The position numbers and the translations under genes were made by a program. This document shows positions 18,629 to 27,326 of a stretch of 64,000 bases of DNA, piece after piece. The notes under the pieces were generated by a model. That model did not search any database, was not told the origin of the DNA, and saw only the letters and a program-made list of their open reading frames with translations. The stretch covers positions 248,001 through 312,000 of the forward strand of contig CAVOXB010000011.1 of assembly GCA_963700305.1 (NCBI GenBank), given 5' to 3'. Each line of letters begins with the position of its first letter. Within the stretch, counting starts at the first letter, position 1. Source of the DNA: Desulfomonile sp963700305 (GTDB taxonomy: Bacteria > Desulfobacterota > Desulfomonilia > Desulfomonilales > Desulfomonilaceae).

Positions 18629-21600
18629 CTACTTTATGAATGGTAATATCGTCATCTTTTTGCCCGCGGTTTTGCCGAACACTTCAGGATGATACATCAG
18701 CGAAATGCGGGACCCTCGCATCCAGAAGTCTCCGTCAGCAACAGCTCTTGCCAGGTAGGAGTATTTGTACCTACCAATCCAGGCGTTGTTCTTGAACACC
18801 CTCACCCCGTCATCCCGGAACTCAAAATAGCTTGGGGTAAAGTCTTCTGTCCAATCCCCTCTAGACTCCATTCGCTTGGGCGCGCCGTCTTCAGCACCTT
18901 CTGTTTTTAGCTCCGAATTGATAGGAACTATGCCTGCAGGGACCGGATCTTCCAGGGCTAGATACTCCAGATCACCGGAATAAGATTGACTCTTCCTCGA
19001 TGGATCTCGCAGATCTATCTCCAAAGTAATTCGAACCACGTCTCCCACGCGGATTTCTTCTTTTCCGTTTAGATTCTCCATCTTTTTGTGAAGCGTAAAT
19101 CCGCCGACCAGATGCGCGGGATCAGTGACGACATCCGGATACTTGAGATTCAGCGTGTAATTCAGGAGCTTTTTGGAACTGGACTCCAGGGATATTTTCC
19201 CTGCCTTCATCAGCCTTGCAGGATCGATCTCAATATACGATGACGCCTCCGCGAGGGTTATTTCCTTGGGACCTTCGCCATAATCTACTCGCAGATTGAT
19301 CTTTTCCGATTGCGAAGGTTTCATGGAATTGTAATAACGACTCAAAGCGAGCAGACACCAGCCGGTATCCGCAGTGGAATACCATCTGCCTTCGGGCTTC
19401 AAGCCCCTGATCAGAAGGCCTGCCCATGAATTGGCCTTTGCCGGATTCGCGTGCGTTTCTACTGCTGCCATGAGGCACACAGCAAGCTGTCTGTACGATG
19501 AGTTGTTGTAATTGTTGTTATGGGCGTCTAGTTGTGGATCAAGCTTGTTGACCATTTCTACCAGTTTCGCATTGGGTAGGAACTTTATCTTTTTTGCCGC
19601 TAGGATCATAAAAGCCTTCGATTGAAACGAGGCAGACTCATAGTGAGTCATGAACTGATCCAGATCTTGAGGTTCCAGCAATTCCCCGTAGGCGAGATTG
19701 AACAGCGCCAATTCTCTGGTCCAGCCTGCGCCGTGGTATTTGTCGAACTCGCTTTTGTCAAAGAGCTTTTCGCGCAGGAAGACCAAGGCTTTGTCCAGGC
19801 GCTGCTGCGGCACATCAAAACCGGCTTCCTTTGCATTCATGAGGGCAAATGTGGCATACATGGTGCCCCACCAGGATACCTGGGATTCTCCCGGCCAATA
19901 CGAGAACCCACCTGAATCCGTCTGCATGGACAAAAGCCTGTTTATGCCGCCATTCAAGAATTTGTCCACTTCTCGGATGTCAATGCCTGGCACCGCACCG
20001 GACTTGACCAGATCGCGGATCCCTGCCAGAGGGATGACCCCAGAGCTTGTCTGTTCGATACAACCATAAGGGAAATGCAGCAAATACTTCAGCCCCGGAG
20101 CAATCTTGGCCCAATTAGTCATGCTGATTCCCAGAGACGCTTTGAAATCTGCGGCATTGAGATCGTCCGGGCCTAATTTGGTTAATGCTTCCGGGAACTT
20201 CACCGAAATCTCAGTCTTGCCCACAAAATCGCCTATCTGCATGCGATTTATGGGAAGGAAACGCGAATGCATGGGAATTTCCAGCTGAATCGCGTCGGAG
20301 TATTTTTCCGTTTCCCCTGTGAATTGTCCGAGGAATCGCAGGACGCTTTTTTCAATGCCGCCTAAGGCCTCGGCAGATCCTTTGACTACCGAACTGGACC
20401 ATGGGTCAAGCACGGCAGTTTTTTGCAGCAGGCTCAGCTTTAACTCGCTCGAAGCTTCTGTATCGAGACTAACGTTTCCCTTCTCCTTCGTCTTGTTGTG
20501 CAGGACTATGGGGAAATTGACCTTGTCGCCTGGAATAAGGAACCTGGGCAAAGAGGGTTCCATGAAGAATTCCTTAGTCACAACCATATTGCGCTGTCCG
20601 GAAGCAAAGCCGGCTGATTTGTCACAAACCACTGCGTAAACTCGGTATGCTGTCGTGGAATCCGGAAGTTTGAACTCCACCGAAGCCGCGCCTGAAGCAT
20701 CAGTCAAAAGAGCTGGATTAAAGTAAGCTACCGGACGGAAATCCTTGCGCAAACTCGGACTCACGTCACCCAGTCCGACGCCGCCGCCTGTGAGTGGCTT
20801 CGTGGATACCAATCGGAACAAGTCCTGACTCATAAGGCCGAGCCTCAAATCTCCTGAAAAAACCGCAAGGGGCAAGGTGAAATTGGACAGAGAAGACAAA
20901 CTGGGGGTCTGATACCGAGTCAATGCCAGTATTGCTTCGTCAACCACACAGACTGCCATCTCCGAGACCACGCCTTTGCCGGCCTGATCAGTTACCCGGA
21001 ACGTGAGCGATTTCTTTTCGCCCGGCCTTCCTTTGAGTTCCTGGGTGGACGGATCTATTTCGAGCTTCAGGCTCTGTGTCTCATTTCTTACGGCGACATT
21101 AGAGTAACCGAAATAAACCATAGGAATATCTGTATCCACCTGACTTGCATAAACCGGAAATCCGTCCCGTCCAGCCGCGCCAATCACGGATATGTACACG
21201 TTTGGCTGGAAATCCGCAGTGGTGGTGAACTGATATTTTCCATTGGTGCCGTTTACATCCACGACGCGATAATCTAGGATTTGGCCTTTCTCCACGGTGA
21301 TCAGACATTTTCTCACTGGCCTTGGAGCGTTGAATTCGACCTTTACCTGTTCGCCGACCCGATATTCTTTCTTATTCATGGATAGCAGGATTTCGCGGCC
21401 TGTGCGCGGCCCCTTTTCGACATTATCCCTCGCCCATGTGTCGTATTCCTCCCACCCGACCTTAAAAAGCGTCTGACTCGAGTATTTTCCTCTTTCGTCA
21501 GTGTACGTGAAGACGAGCATGTATTTGCCGCCTTCGTTGAACTCACATTGAAACGTCGCTTCACCATTCGTGAAGGGAACCTGAGACGACAAGGTATTTA

Positions 21601-23974
21601 TCCAACCCTCTTCCCAGTTGTCGCTGATGTTGCCCTGCTCATCGCGTTTTTGAACGTAGAACCAGTCCTTCTTCATTATCCGAGCCTGGATTGTTCCAGA
21701 AGGGACTTTTTTGCCGTCACGGTCGACCACCACTACCTTGAGGGGGGCTGAATATCCGCCCTGGACCTGTCTGGGGTGGCCTGAAATACCTATAACGGTC
21801 TGCGGAATTGGATTGTAGGTTTCCACTTCGGTAGCGGGTTCGCCATCTATGTCCAGGATGGTGGCCGAGATTTTTACGCCATAAATACCGGTGAGAAGCC
21901 TGGGATCAAGTGGGACAGTGAGCCGCAGTTTTCCCTCGCCGTCCAGCAGGGATTCACCTGATTCCAGAAACTGGGTGGTTTCGTCCTCATTTCCGAACAT
22001 ATAGGCATCAAAACCTGGTACTTTGTTCACCACAGGTACCAGGGAGGCCTTCCAGCGGACCCTGCCGTGTTTCACAGGGCCACCTGTATAGTATTGCCCA
22101 GCTATGTCGGCGATCAGGAAGTCCTCGTCCTGCTTCACCCCTATGAAAGAGCCTGCGACGCGCTGGCGCTTCAGAGAAAGTGTGGCAAAGTGCCTGATCT
22201 TTTTGAATTCTTGCACCATGAACGTGGTGCTAAACGAATCCGACTTCCCTTCGGACCTGGACAGAGCCACGTTCAGGGTGTACGTGCCCACAGGAAAGAA
22301 GTTCTTGACGTCAAAGGTGTCGTAGCACGATCCAAAGTCTCCCAATGTGAATTCTTTCTGGTAGCTCACCTCTTCGCGCGGATTTACTATTTGTATGTTC
22401 GCCTTTTGTCCCGAGGGCGAAACGATCTTGTTTTCCTTGTATGCCCTTGCCAAAAACTTGAAATGGACTGTTTCACCCGGTTTGTATACGCCCCTTTCCG
22501 TAAAAGCATATCCGTTGTATGAATCAATGCCGTCCTTTGCCGCGTTCTCCGGCGTCACGGCAAAAGACTTCAATCGAAAGGTGTTCAATTCCAGGGCGCA
22601 CGAATCTGTAGGCGTTGCCGCTACGACCCACTTTATTCCTGCAATTTCCAGTGGCCGTTTTGCAGACTGCCCAGAAGAATCTACTGCCGGAAAGATCTGA
22701 CCATCATTGATCATCAGGCAGCCGTTTTCTTCGGTTTTTCCCACGAAATACTTGTGCCCGTCCGTATGGGACAGCAGAATTTCCACTCCTGCGGCGGGTT
22801 GTCCGGTGTAAAGAGACGTCAGCCAGACCAGGAGATTACGGCCGGAAAACTTGTAGCTTATGGACAGGTCCGTGATCTGAACGAGTCGCGATGGGGACCC
22901 TTTGAAATTGCCGTCTGGATCAGTGAAAACTGCAAACCATGCCCCACCATGCTCAGGGTTTTTTCGGAAGGAAAGTGGCACTGAATATCCATAGGCACTA
23001 CCTTTTCCCTCTTTCGCGAAAAAGGCCTCTGAATCTTCCACCGGTTCAGCCAGGAATACCGGACTGATGCGAGCTGTTGCTTTTTTCAGTTCACTGACCT
23101 TTGCCTGAACATTGAATTCCTTTGCTTTTTTGTCGCCAGTAAAGGCTTCCGATGCCTCGGGAACCAGGTACGCAGGTATTCGGGTTAATCCGCATCTGAT
23201 CTTGTCGACGTTCCCGAGCCACAGAGGTACAAGTTGCCGACCGCGAAGCTCAATTATGGATCGATCGGTCTTGATGCTTATTTCCGGCGCAATTCCCGGT
23301 CCCTTAAAATCGAAGGTCTTTGCTTCCAGAATCGCTTTGCCTTTATTAACGCTCAGTGGCGAAACCTTTAGAGCGTATTCTTTGTTGAAATCAAAATCGC
23401 CGGTAATCTGGAAACCAAATCCTCCGCGCCTGGAAATCCTCATGTTGCTGACTTTTGGAGTGACATGGATGGCTTTGAACAAATCCTCTTCAGGAACAAA
23501 TTCGGAGCTATAAAGATACAATCCTTTTTCAGTGCTGGATTTGTAAAACGAGGTGATGCTGTTAATTCGGACTATCGTTGCGGACGAAAATTTGTACGTG
23601 AAGCTCTTGTCGAGCAATCTTCGACCGGAGGAGTCTCCTAGTCCTTTTTCCACAGTAATGGTGACTTCCGTCGGTTTTGTCGACGTCTTTTGTGGCACGA
23701 GCAGAAGGGCTCTCGTTGCAGCTGTTATTGGCTCTTTGCTTCCCGGATCGAGTAGCTCGAATCCCTCTTTGGGCTCCTCTGAAGTCACAGAGATAGCTGC
23801 TGCCACGTTGGATGGAAAAACGGGATGATTGAATCGCAATATTACACCCCAACGTGCTTCGGAGAAGTCTTCTCTGTACGCGTATACGGTGAGGTTGTCA
23901 GCTGCCCCTGCAAATGTCGTTTGAAGAATTGTGAGGAGGCCTATAAAGATTCCTAATAAATTGATTTTTCGCAT
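18629..23974 (-). CDS. Bacterial alpha-2-macroglobulin (thioester protease trap)
   Basis: Very large periplasmic protein of 1781 residues that traps proteases by covalent binding. A signal peptide (residues 1-25, ending AGAAD) is not followed by a lipobox cysteine. The body consists of MG-type beta domains, with a recognisable macroglobulin core (YNGYAFTERGVYKPGETVHFK; VKYFNPALLTDASGAASVEFKLP). The internal thioester sequence GCIEQT is intact (Cys1305, Gln1308) and is followed by the helical toroid domain (LLSMQTDSGGFSYWPGES). Usually a pbpC gene lies beside such genes; here it does not. No frame break in 5.3 kb. Confidence 0.92.
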   Translation of the reverse strand: MRKINLLGIFIGLLTILQTTFAGAADNLTVYAYREDFSEARWGVILRFNHPVFPSNVAAAISVTSEEPKEGFELLDPGSKEPITAATRALLLVPQKTSTKPTEVTITVEKGLGDSSGRRLLDKSFTYKFSSATIVRINSITSFYKSSTEKGLYLYSSEFVPEEDLFKAIHVTPKVSNMRISRRGGFGFQITGDFDFNKEYALKVSPLSVNKGKAILEAKTFDFKGPGIAPEISIKTDRSIIELRGRQLVPLWLGNVDKIRCGLTRIPAYLVPEASEAFTGDKKAKEFNVQAKVSELKKATARISPVFLAEPVEDSEAFFAKEGKGSAYGYSVPLSFRKNPEHGGAWFAVFTDPDGNFKGSPSRLVQITDLSISYKFSGRNLLVWLTSLYTGQPAAGVEILLSHTDGHKYFVGKTEENGCLMINDGQIFPAVDSSGQSAKRPLEIAGIKWVVAATPTDSCALELNTFRLKSFAVTPENAAKDGIDSYNGYAFTERGVYKPGETVHFKFLARAYKENKIVSPSGQKANIQIVNPREEVSYQKEFTLGDFGSCYDTFDVKNFFPVGTYTLNVALSRSEGKSDSFSTTFMVQEFKKIRHFATLSLKRQRVAGSFIGVKQDEDFLIADIAGQYYTGGPVKHGRVRWKASLVPVVNKVPGFDAYMFGNEDETTQFLESGESLLDGEGKLRLTVPLDPRLLTGIYGVKISATILDIDGEPATEVETYNPIPQTVIGISGHPRQVQGGYSAPLKVVVVDRDGKKVPSGTIQARIMKKDWFYVQKRDEQGNISDNWEEGWINTLSSQVPFTNGEATFQCEFNEGGKYMLVFTYTDERGKYSSQTLFKVGWEEYDTWARDNVEKGPRTGREILLSMNKKEYRVGEQVKVEFNAPRPVRKCLITVEKGQILDYRVVDVNGTNGKYQFTTTADFQPNVYISVIGAAGRDGFPVYASQVDTDIPMVYFGYSNVAVRNETQSLKLEIDPSTQELKGRPGEKKSLTFRVTDQAGKGVVSEMAVCVVDEAILALTRYQTPSLSSLSNFTLPLAVFSGDLRLGLMSQDLFRLVSTKPLTGGGVGLGDVSPSLRKDFRPVAYFNPALLTDASGAASVEFKLPDSTTAYRVYAVVCDKSAGFASGQRNMVVTKEFFMEPSLPRFLIPGDKVNFPIVLHNKTKEKGNVSLDTEASSELKLSLLQKTAVLDPWSSSVVKGSAEALGGIEKSVLRFLGQFTGETEKYSDAIQLEIPMHSRFLPINRMQIGDFVGKTEISVKFPEALTKLGPDDLNAADFKASLGISMTNWAKIAPGLKYLLHFPYGCIEQTSSGVIPLAGIRDLVKSGAVPGIDIREVDKFLNGGINRLLSMQTDSGGFSYWPGESQVSWWGTMYATFALMNAKEAGFDVPQQRLDKALVFLREKLFDKSEFDKYHGAGWTRELALFNLAYGELLEPQDLDQFMTHYESASFQSKAFMILAAKKIKFLPNAKLVEMVNKLDPQLDAHNNNYNNSSYRQLAVCLMAAVETHANPAKANSWAGLLIRGLKPEGRWYSTADTGWCLLALSRYYNSMKPSQSEKINLRVDYGEGPKEITLAEASSYIEIDPARLMKAGKISLESSSKKLLNYTLNLKYPDVVTDPAHLVGGFTLHKKMENLNGKEEIRVGDVVRITLEIDLRDPSRKSQSYSGDLEYLALEDPVPAGIVPINSELKTEGAEDGAPKRMESRGDWTEDFTPSYFEFRDDGVRVFKNNAWIGRYKYSYLARAVADGDFWMRGSRISLMYHPEVFGKTAGKKMTILPFIK

Positions 23975-24157
23975 GAATCCACCCCATAATGTTTAATTAC
24001 GATACCTGGCGCATCAGACTCCATGAGCTGTAAATATGATACCAGAGGCCACCTTTCCAGAAAAGAAAATCATGACAAGAAAGTGATAGCTAAGTTATGC
24101 GGATGTAGAATATGCATTCGGATGTTCCATTAGCGATATTCGTTTTCGTCATTCAGG

Positions 24158-24186
24158 AGATTGCTTCGCTCAGTTTGCAATGAAGT
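24158..24186. repeat. Partial family-A repeat
   Basis: GGAGATTGCTTCGCTCAGTTTGCAATGAAG matches one arm of the repeat seen at 40428-40510. It lies in the 584-base gap between the alpha-2-macroglobulin and PhoU-like genes. Confidence 0.4.
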
Positions 24187-24278
24187 CTCACAAGAAAACC
24201 ACCTTCTGCGGCAGTAACTGAATTTTTCCACAACAGACTCAGCGGTTCTCATAATGAACAGAATGCTTAGACAGCTCC

Positions 24279-24289
24279 TGCAAAATGCA
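24279..24289. promoter_or_regulatory. TGCAAAATGCA site, possible enhancer for the sigma-54 promoter at 24505
   Basis: This 11-base sequence is a palindrome-like TGCA-aaa-TGCA. The same motif occurs twice more in the window, at 63400-63411 and 63433-63444, in front of another sigma-54 promoter. Distance to the promoter here is about 215 bases, in the normal range for a bound activator. Confidence 0.45.
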
Positions 24290-24504
24290 AAATTACTGTT
24301 TTTAAGTGATTTCATACTTTACATTCTGTCAAAAATGCTGACAATTGGCCCATTGAGGGAATGACACGCTTCGCAGCAAGATCAAATAAATCATCTTCAT
24401 ACCCTGTTGAAGATATTCCGGAGAGGATTTTTTGCTTATGCAAAGTTCATGCGAAACTTGAGCGCAGAATGCGGAGGTAGGACGTCATTCTGAACGTCCC
24501 GCAA

Positions 24505-24520
24505 TGGCACGGCTCTTGCT
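24505..24520 (+). promoter_or_regulatory. Consensus sigma-54 promoter of PhoU-like gene
   Basis: TGGCAC-GGCTC-TTGCT fits the -24/-12 consensus with the exact five-base spacer. Transcription would begin near 24532, just ahead of the AGGAGG ribosome site and the start codon at 24559. Confidence 0.7.
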
Positions 24521-24558
24521 CTTTGTTAATGCAATCCAATCCCAGGAGGTGGTCTATA

Positions 24559-25311
24559 ATGAAAGATCAGCGCGTTTTCGTGAGCCCTTTTCGGATGATG
24601 AGCCCGAAACTGGATTCAGAAGCAGATCGATTCAAGGAACTTCGCGAGGCGCAGGTCTCAGAATCTTATACTCCGGAAGAAGGCTTCCTGATAATGATCA
24701 GCAAGCTCGTGGAAATGAGCCGGATACTCTCCAAAAGCTTTGCTTCCCCGGATCAGGAACGACTCTCTCAATGTGATCGCCTTGCAGAAGAAGTCCACAA
24801 ATGGGAAGGCGTGATTACCAAAAACTTGATGGCTGCTCAGTCTACCATAGGAAGCAACGTTTTCAAGCTGGTGGTGAGGTTTCCCGTTCGGCTGGAACGA
24901 ATTGGCGACATGTTCCACAATATATTGACGTGCGCCAGAATCAAGGCCAGAGAAGGTATCCCCTTTAGTGACAAGGCGCTAGCTGAACTGACCGCGATTT
25001 TCACAATTCTGCTGGAGATGCTGACCAATGTGCGTGATGCCTTGGTGATTCGCAACAAGGCGCTTCTCCGTCACATAGGAGCTGAACGGAAAAATCTGGC
25101 GCAAATGCTGCTGGATGCTCGGTTTGCACATTGGGAACGTCTCGAAGCGGGCTTCTGCTCCCCTAATGCGTCACCTATTTACTTGGATATACTGGATTCT
25201 CTTACGGCCACCAACGAGTACCCTCGGGAAAATTTGCGAGAGCCTTCTTGCAATGGAATCCGAGGGTGTATAAGAAATCGACGTGGCGAAGTGGATGTTA
25301 AGACCCGATGA
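24559..25311 (+). CDS. PhoU-like protein
   Basis: All-helical protein of about 250 residues with two PhoU-like bundles; the family signature is RLERIGDMFHNILTC in the first bundle. PhoU proteins control phosphate uptake and PhoR signalling, but no pst, phoR or phosphate transporter gene is near. ATG 24559 follows AGGAGGT. Close to the end the frame may be broken by one extra base at about 25228: the next frame gives the helical ending ICESLLAMESEGV with a stop at 25271-25273, while the given frame ends in an unlikely basic tail. Expression is expected to depend on sigma-54. Confidence 0.8.
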   Translation: MKDQRVFVSPFRMMSPKLDSEADRFKELREAQVSESYTPEEGFLIMISKLVEMSRILSKSFASPDQERLSQCDRLAEEVHKWEGVITKNLMAAQSTIGSNVFKLVVRFPVRLERIGDMFHNILTCARIKAREGIPFSDKALAELTAIFTILLEMLTNVRDALVIRNKALLRHIGAERKNLAQMLLDARFAHWERLEAGFCSPNASPIYLDILDSLTATNEYPRENLREPSCNGIRGCIRNRRGEVDVKTR

Positions 25312-25363
25312 TTCGTGATCATATCCCAATTGCCAAAATTCTTGTCCAATTTACGGGAATTGT

Positions 25364-25452
25364 ACCGTCACCCCGGACCCCGGATCGGTGTCCGGGGCAG
25401 GCTTTGATCCGGGGTCCAGATTCTGGATTCCTGCCTTCTCAGGAATGACGAG
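25364..25452. repeat. Dispersed palindromic repeat, family B (copy 1)
   Basis: Stem-rich sequence with CCCCGGATCGGTGTCCGGGG and GGATTCCTGCCTTCTCAGGAATGACG. Related units lie at 45505-45578 and 53045-53200. It separates the PhoU-like gene from the remnant gene at 25535. Confidence 0.6.
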
Positions 25453-25496
25453 GAAACGGACATTATTTTTGGCAATTGATATAGATGCGCTATTCA

Positions 25497-25524
25497 GCCG
25501 GGGAAAGACTGTCACTTCCCCGGC
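25497..25524 (-). terminator. Hairpin after small gene remnant
   Basis: 9-base stem GCCGGGGAA / TTCCCCGGC with a 10-base loop, 10 bases beyond a minus-strand stop codon at 25535-25537. Confidence 0.45.
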
Positions 25525-25534
25525 GGTCTTAGAT

Positions 25535-25660
25535 TCATTCACTAAGGTTCTTGGTTTTTGAGGTTTCGATCGGTAACCCGTCCAAGGTAGCGGTGAGCGA
25601 AGAAACTGCATCGTTGAAATGAATGCGAATGATGCCGATCTCTTTGGTCGCTGCATCCTA
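25535..25660 (-). pseudogene. Possible short gene remnant
   Basis: The minus-strand frame from about 25650 reads KEIGIIRIHFNDAVSSL, TATLDGLPIETS and KTKNLSE, a sequence with protein-like composition that ends 10 bases before a hairpin. It lacks a start codon in frame: a stop lies directly upstream and an ATG at 25656 is in the neighbouring frame. It could be a short protein with a frame error or the tail of a decayed gene. No family. Confidence 0.25.
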
Positions 25661-25700
25661 TTAGCTGGGTTCAGAACAATTGTGGCTCCGAGGAAGAACG

Positions 25701-26087
25701 ATGTTTGCTTCAAAATTTGCGGCCGCTGCGGCATTAGTAATAATCTTGGTTCTTGCGGCAGGGGTGACCAGTCGGGGCGAAGGTCGTGATCCGGCCGTGA
25801 AGAATATTCGGGCCGAGGTGACAAAAAGCTTTCGCATCGTGGTACAATCCAATCCTTCCACAGGCTATTCCTGGACCGCGGACTTCGACAAGAGCGTCCT
25901 GCAATTGAAATCTTCGCACTACGTCAGACCCTCCCAGCAGATTCCCGGAAGAGGAGGACAACACATTTTTGTTTTTATTCCACTCAAAAGCGGCCAAACG
26001 ACTATCGAATTGCAATACAAAAGATCGTGGGAACCTGCAGCAATCGAATTGCGGAAATATTCTGTATCCATCTCTGATGCCCGCTAA
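25701..26087 (+). CDS. Secreted chagasin-type cysteine protease inhibitor (family I42)
   Basis: Inhibitor of papain-like cysteine proteases with an immunoglobulin-like fold. All three inhibitory loops are present: NPSTGYSW (residues 51-58), GRGG (83-86) and RSW (108-110, the usual R-P/S-W). A hydrophobic signal segment (AAAAALVIILVLAAGV) precedes. 128 residues, normal length. ATG 25701 has GGAAG upstream. Confidence 0.88.
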   Translation: MFASKFAAAAALVIILVLAAGVTSRGEGRDPAVKNIRAEVTKSFRIVVQSNPSTGYSWTADFDKSVLQLKSSHYVRPSQQIPGRGGQHIFVFIPLKSGQTTIELQYKRSWEPAAIELRKYSVSISDAR

Positions 26088-26325
26088 TAACCAACCGTAA
26101 TTATCCCAACGTTAAGATGAGAGATTTCAAGGGTATTTCTGACTCAACGTCATGTTGCAGGCGCTGGCAGTTCGTTAGTACAGGCCGTTGATTAATATGC
26201 TTTAGAGGTGATTATCGACGGGGAACTCTCGAAACGATCTGGGGCGAAAGGCCACAAACGCACTTATGTTTTGAGAAGGTGAATACGGAGTCGAAATGCT
26301 TGAGTTTCCGGGTATATTTCTGATC

Positions 26326-26353
26326 GCGGGGATCCCCTAAAGGATCCCCACGC
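26326..26353 (-). terminator. Strong hairpin after the TGA-containing small gene
   Basis: Stem GCGGGGATCC / GGATCCCC-A-CGC with a six-base loop, starting 10 bases after the stop at 26363 on the minus strand. Confidence 0.55.
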
Positions 26354-26362
26354 TATATGTTC

Positions 26363-26623
26363 TCAATTTGAGGGATTTTTCTTCTTGGGTTTGGTAGTTT
26401 TTGCACGAGGCTGCACGGATTGTCCGGTGTATGCCTGACCGCCGTAGCCGTAACCGTTGTACCCGTACTGACCATAATAAGAGGCCCCTGAAGAATAACC
26501 GGCAGATGCTCCTGACCAGGAGGGTCCACATCCCCATCACCCGGCCTCGGACACACAAGGCGCGATGACTATAGCAAGTATAGCCAGCAAGAAAAATAAC
26601 TTAGCTGATTTAAGCAAATTCAT
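26363..26623 (-). CDS. Small secreted Gly/Tyr-rich protein with an in-frame TGA at codon 29
   Basis: ATG 26623 has a perfect AAAGGAGG site five bases upstream. A signal peptide (MNLLKSAKLFFLLAILAIVI, then APCVSEAG) ends at codon 28. Codon 29 (26539-26537) is TGA; the same frame continues without other stops as WGCGPSWSGASAGYSS, SYYGQYGYNGYGYGG and a basic tail to 26363, 86 codons in all. The frame is exact, so this is a base change or a recoded codon, not an indel. A TGG would give EAGWWGCG and is the simplest reading. A selenocysteine would make a UxxC motif, and a hairpin of suitable position follows the TGA. Function unknown. Confidence 0.6.
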
Positions 26624-26789
26624 TTTTTCCTCCTTTAAGAAAAAAGCAGCTCACCAAATTAATACCCTGTCCTTCACAATTTGTCATTCTATTTTTCAGT
26701 GGCAGCAATTCCAGGGGGGAATTTGTTGGATTAATTCGGCGTTGTGATAGTCTGCATTGAATTTAGGATCAGGCTGTTGGGAGAAACTG

Positions 26790-27290
26790 ATGAGAAAAAC
26801 CTTTTGGGCTTGTGTCCTGATCATTGTGGCTTGCGGAACATGCTCAGCGTGGACCGGAAAAGTCGTAGGAATAGCGGACGGGGACACTATTCGTGTCATG
26901 CATTCAGGAAGAGCCGAGAAGGTAAGGCTCTACGGTGTGGATGCTCCAGAACGAAGCCAGGATTTCGGAACACAGGCCCGAAAGTTTACCTCCGCTATGG
27001 TCTTCGGCAAGGCGGTGGAAGTTCAGGTTGTGACTACAGACAGATATGGAAGAGTCATTGCTTGGGTATCGGTGGACGGAGCGTCGTTGAATAAGGAACT
27101 GGTCAGAGCCGGCCTCGCGTGGTGGTACAAGCATTACGCTGCGAAGGAATACGAGCTCCAGATGCTTGAAATGCAAGCTCGTAAACAGAAAATCGGGATC
27201 TGGTCGGCTCGCAGGCCCATCCCTCCGTGGGAGTTCCGCAGAGATAACAAGGAATCACATGGCTGGTTCCGAATGTGGCCGTTCAACTAG
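26790..27290 (+). CDS. Secreted thermonuclease-like nuclease (SNase domain)
   Basis: Calcium-dependent phosphodiesterase of the staphylococcal nuclease fold, 166 residues. An uncleaved or cleaved signal segment (FWACVLIIVACGTCSAW) precedes GKVVGIADGDTIRVMH; VRLYGVDAPE and DRYGRVIAWV hold the usual Arg-Glu-Arg catalytic set, and LNKELVRAGLAWWY ends the core. ATG 26790 has GGGAG upstream. Confidence 0.9.
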   Translation: MRKTFWACVLIIVACGTCSAWTGKVVGIADGDTIRVMHSGRAEKVRLYGVDAPERSQDFGTQARKFTSAMVFGKAVEVQVVTTDRYGRVIAWVSVDGASLNKELVRAGLAWWYKHYAAKEYELQMLEMQARKQKIGIWSARRPIPPWEFRRDNKESHGWFRMWPFN

Positions 27291-27326
27291 GATCAGGCAA
27301 GCGTTTTCACGGTTCGAAGGCGACCG

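Noticed and set aside
25351..25824. 157-codon minus-strand frame with Pro/Arg-rich sequence
   Set aside because: It runs through repeat B and antisense to the chagasin gene; composition is that of a shadow frame.
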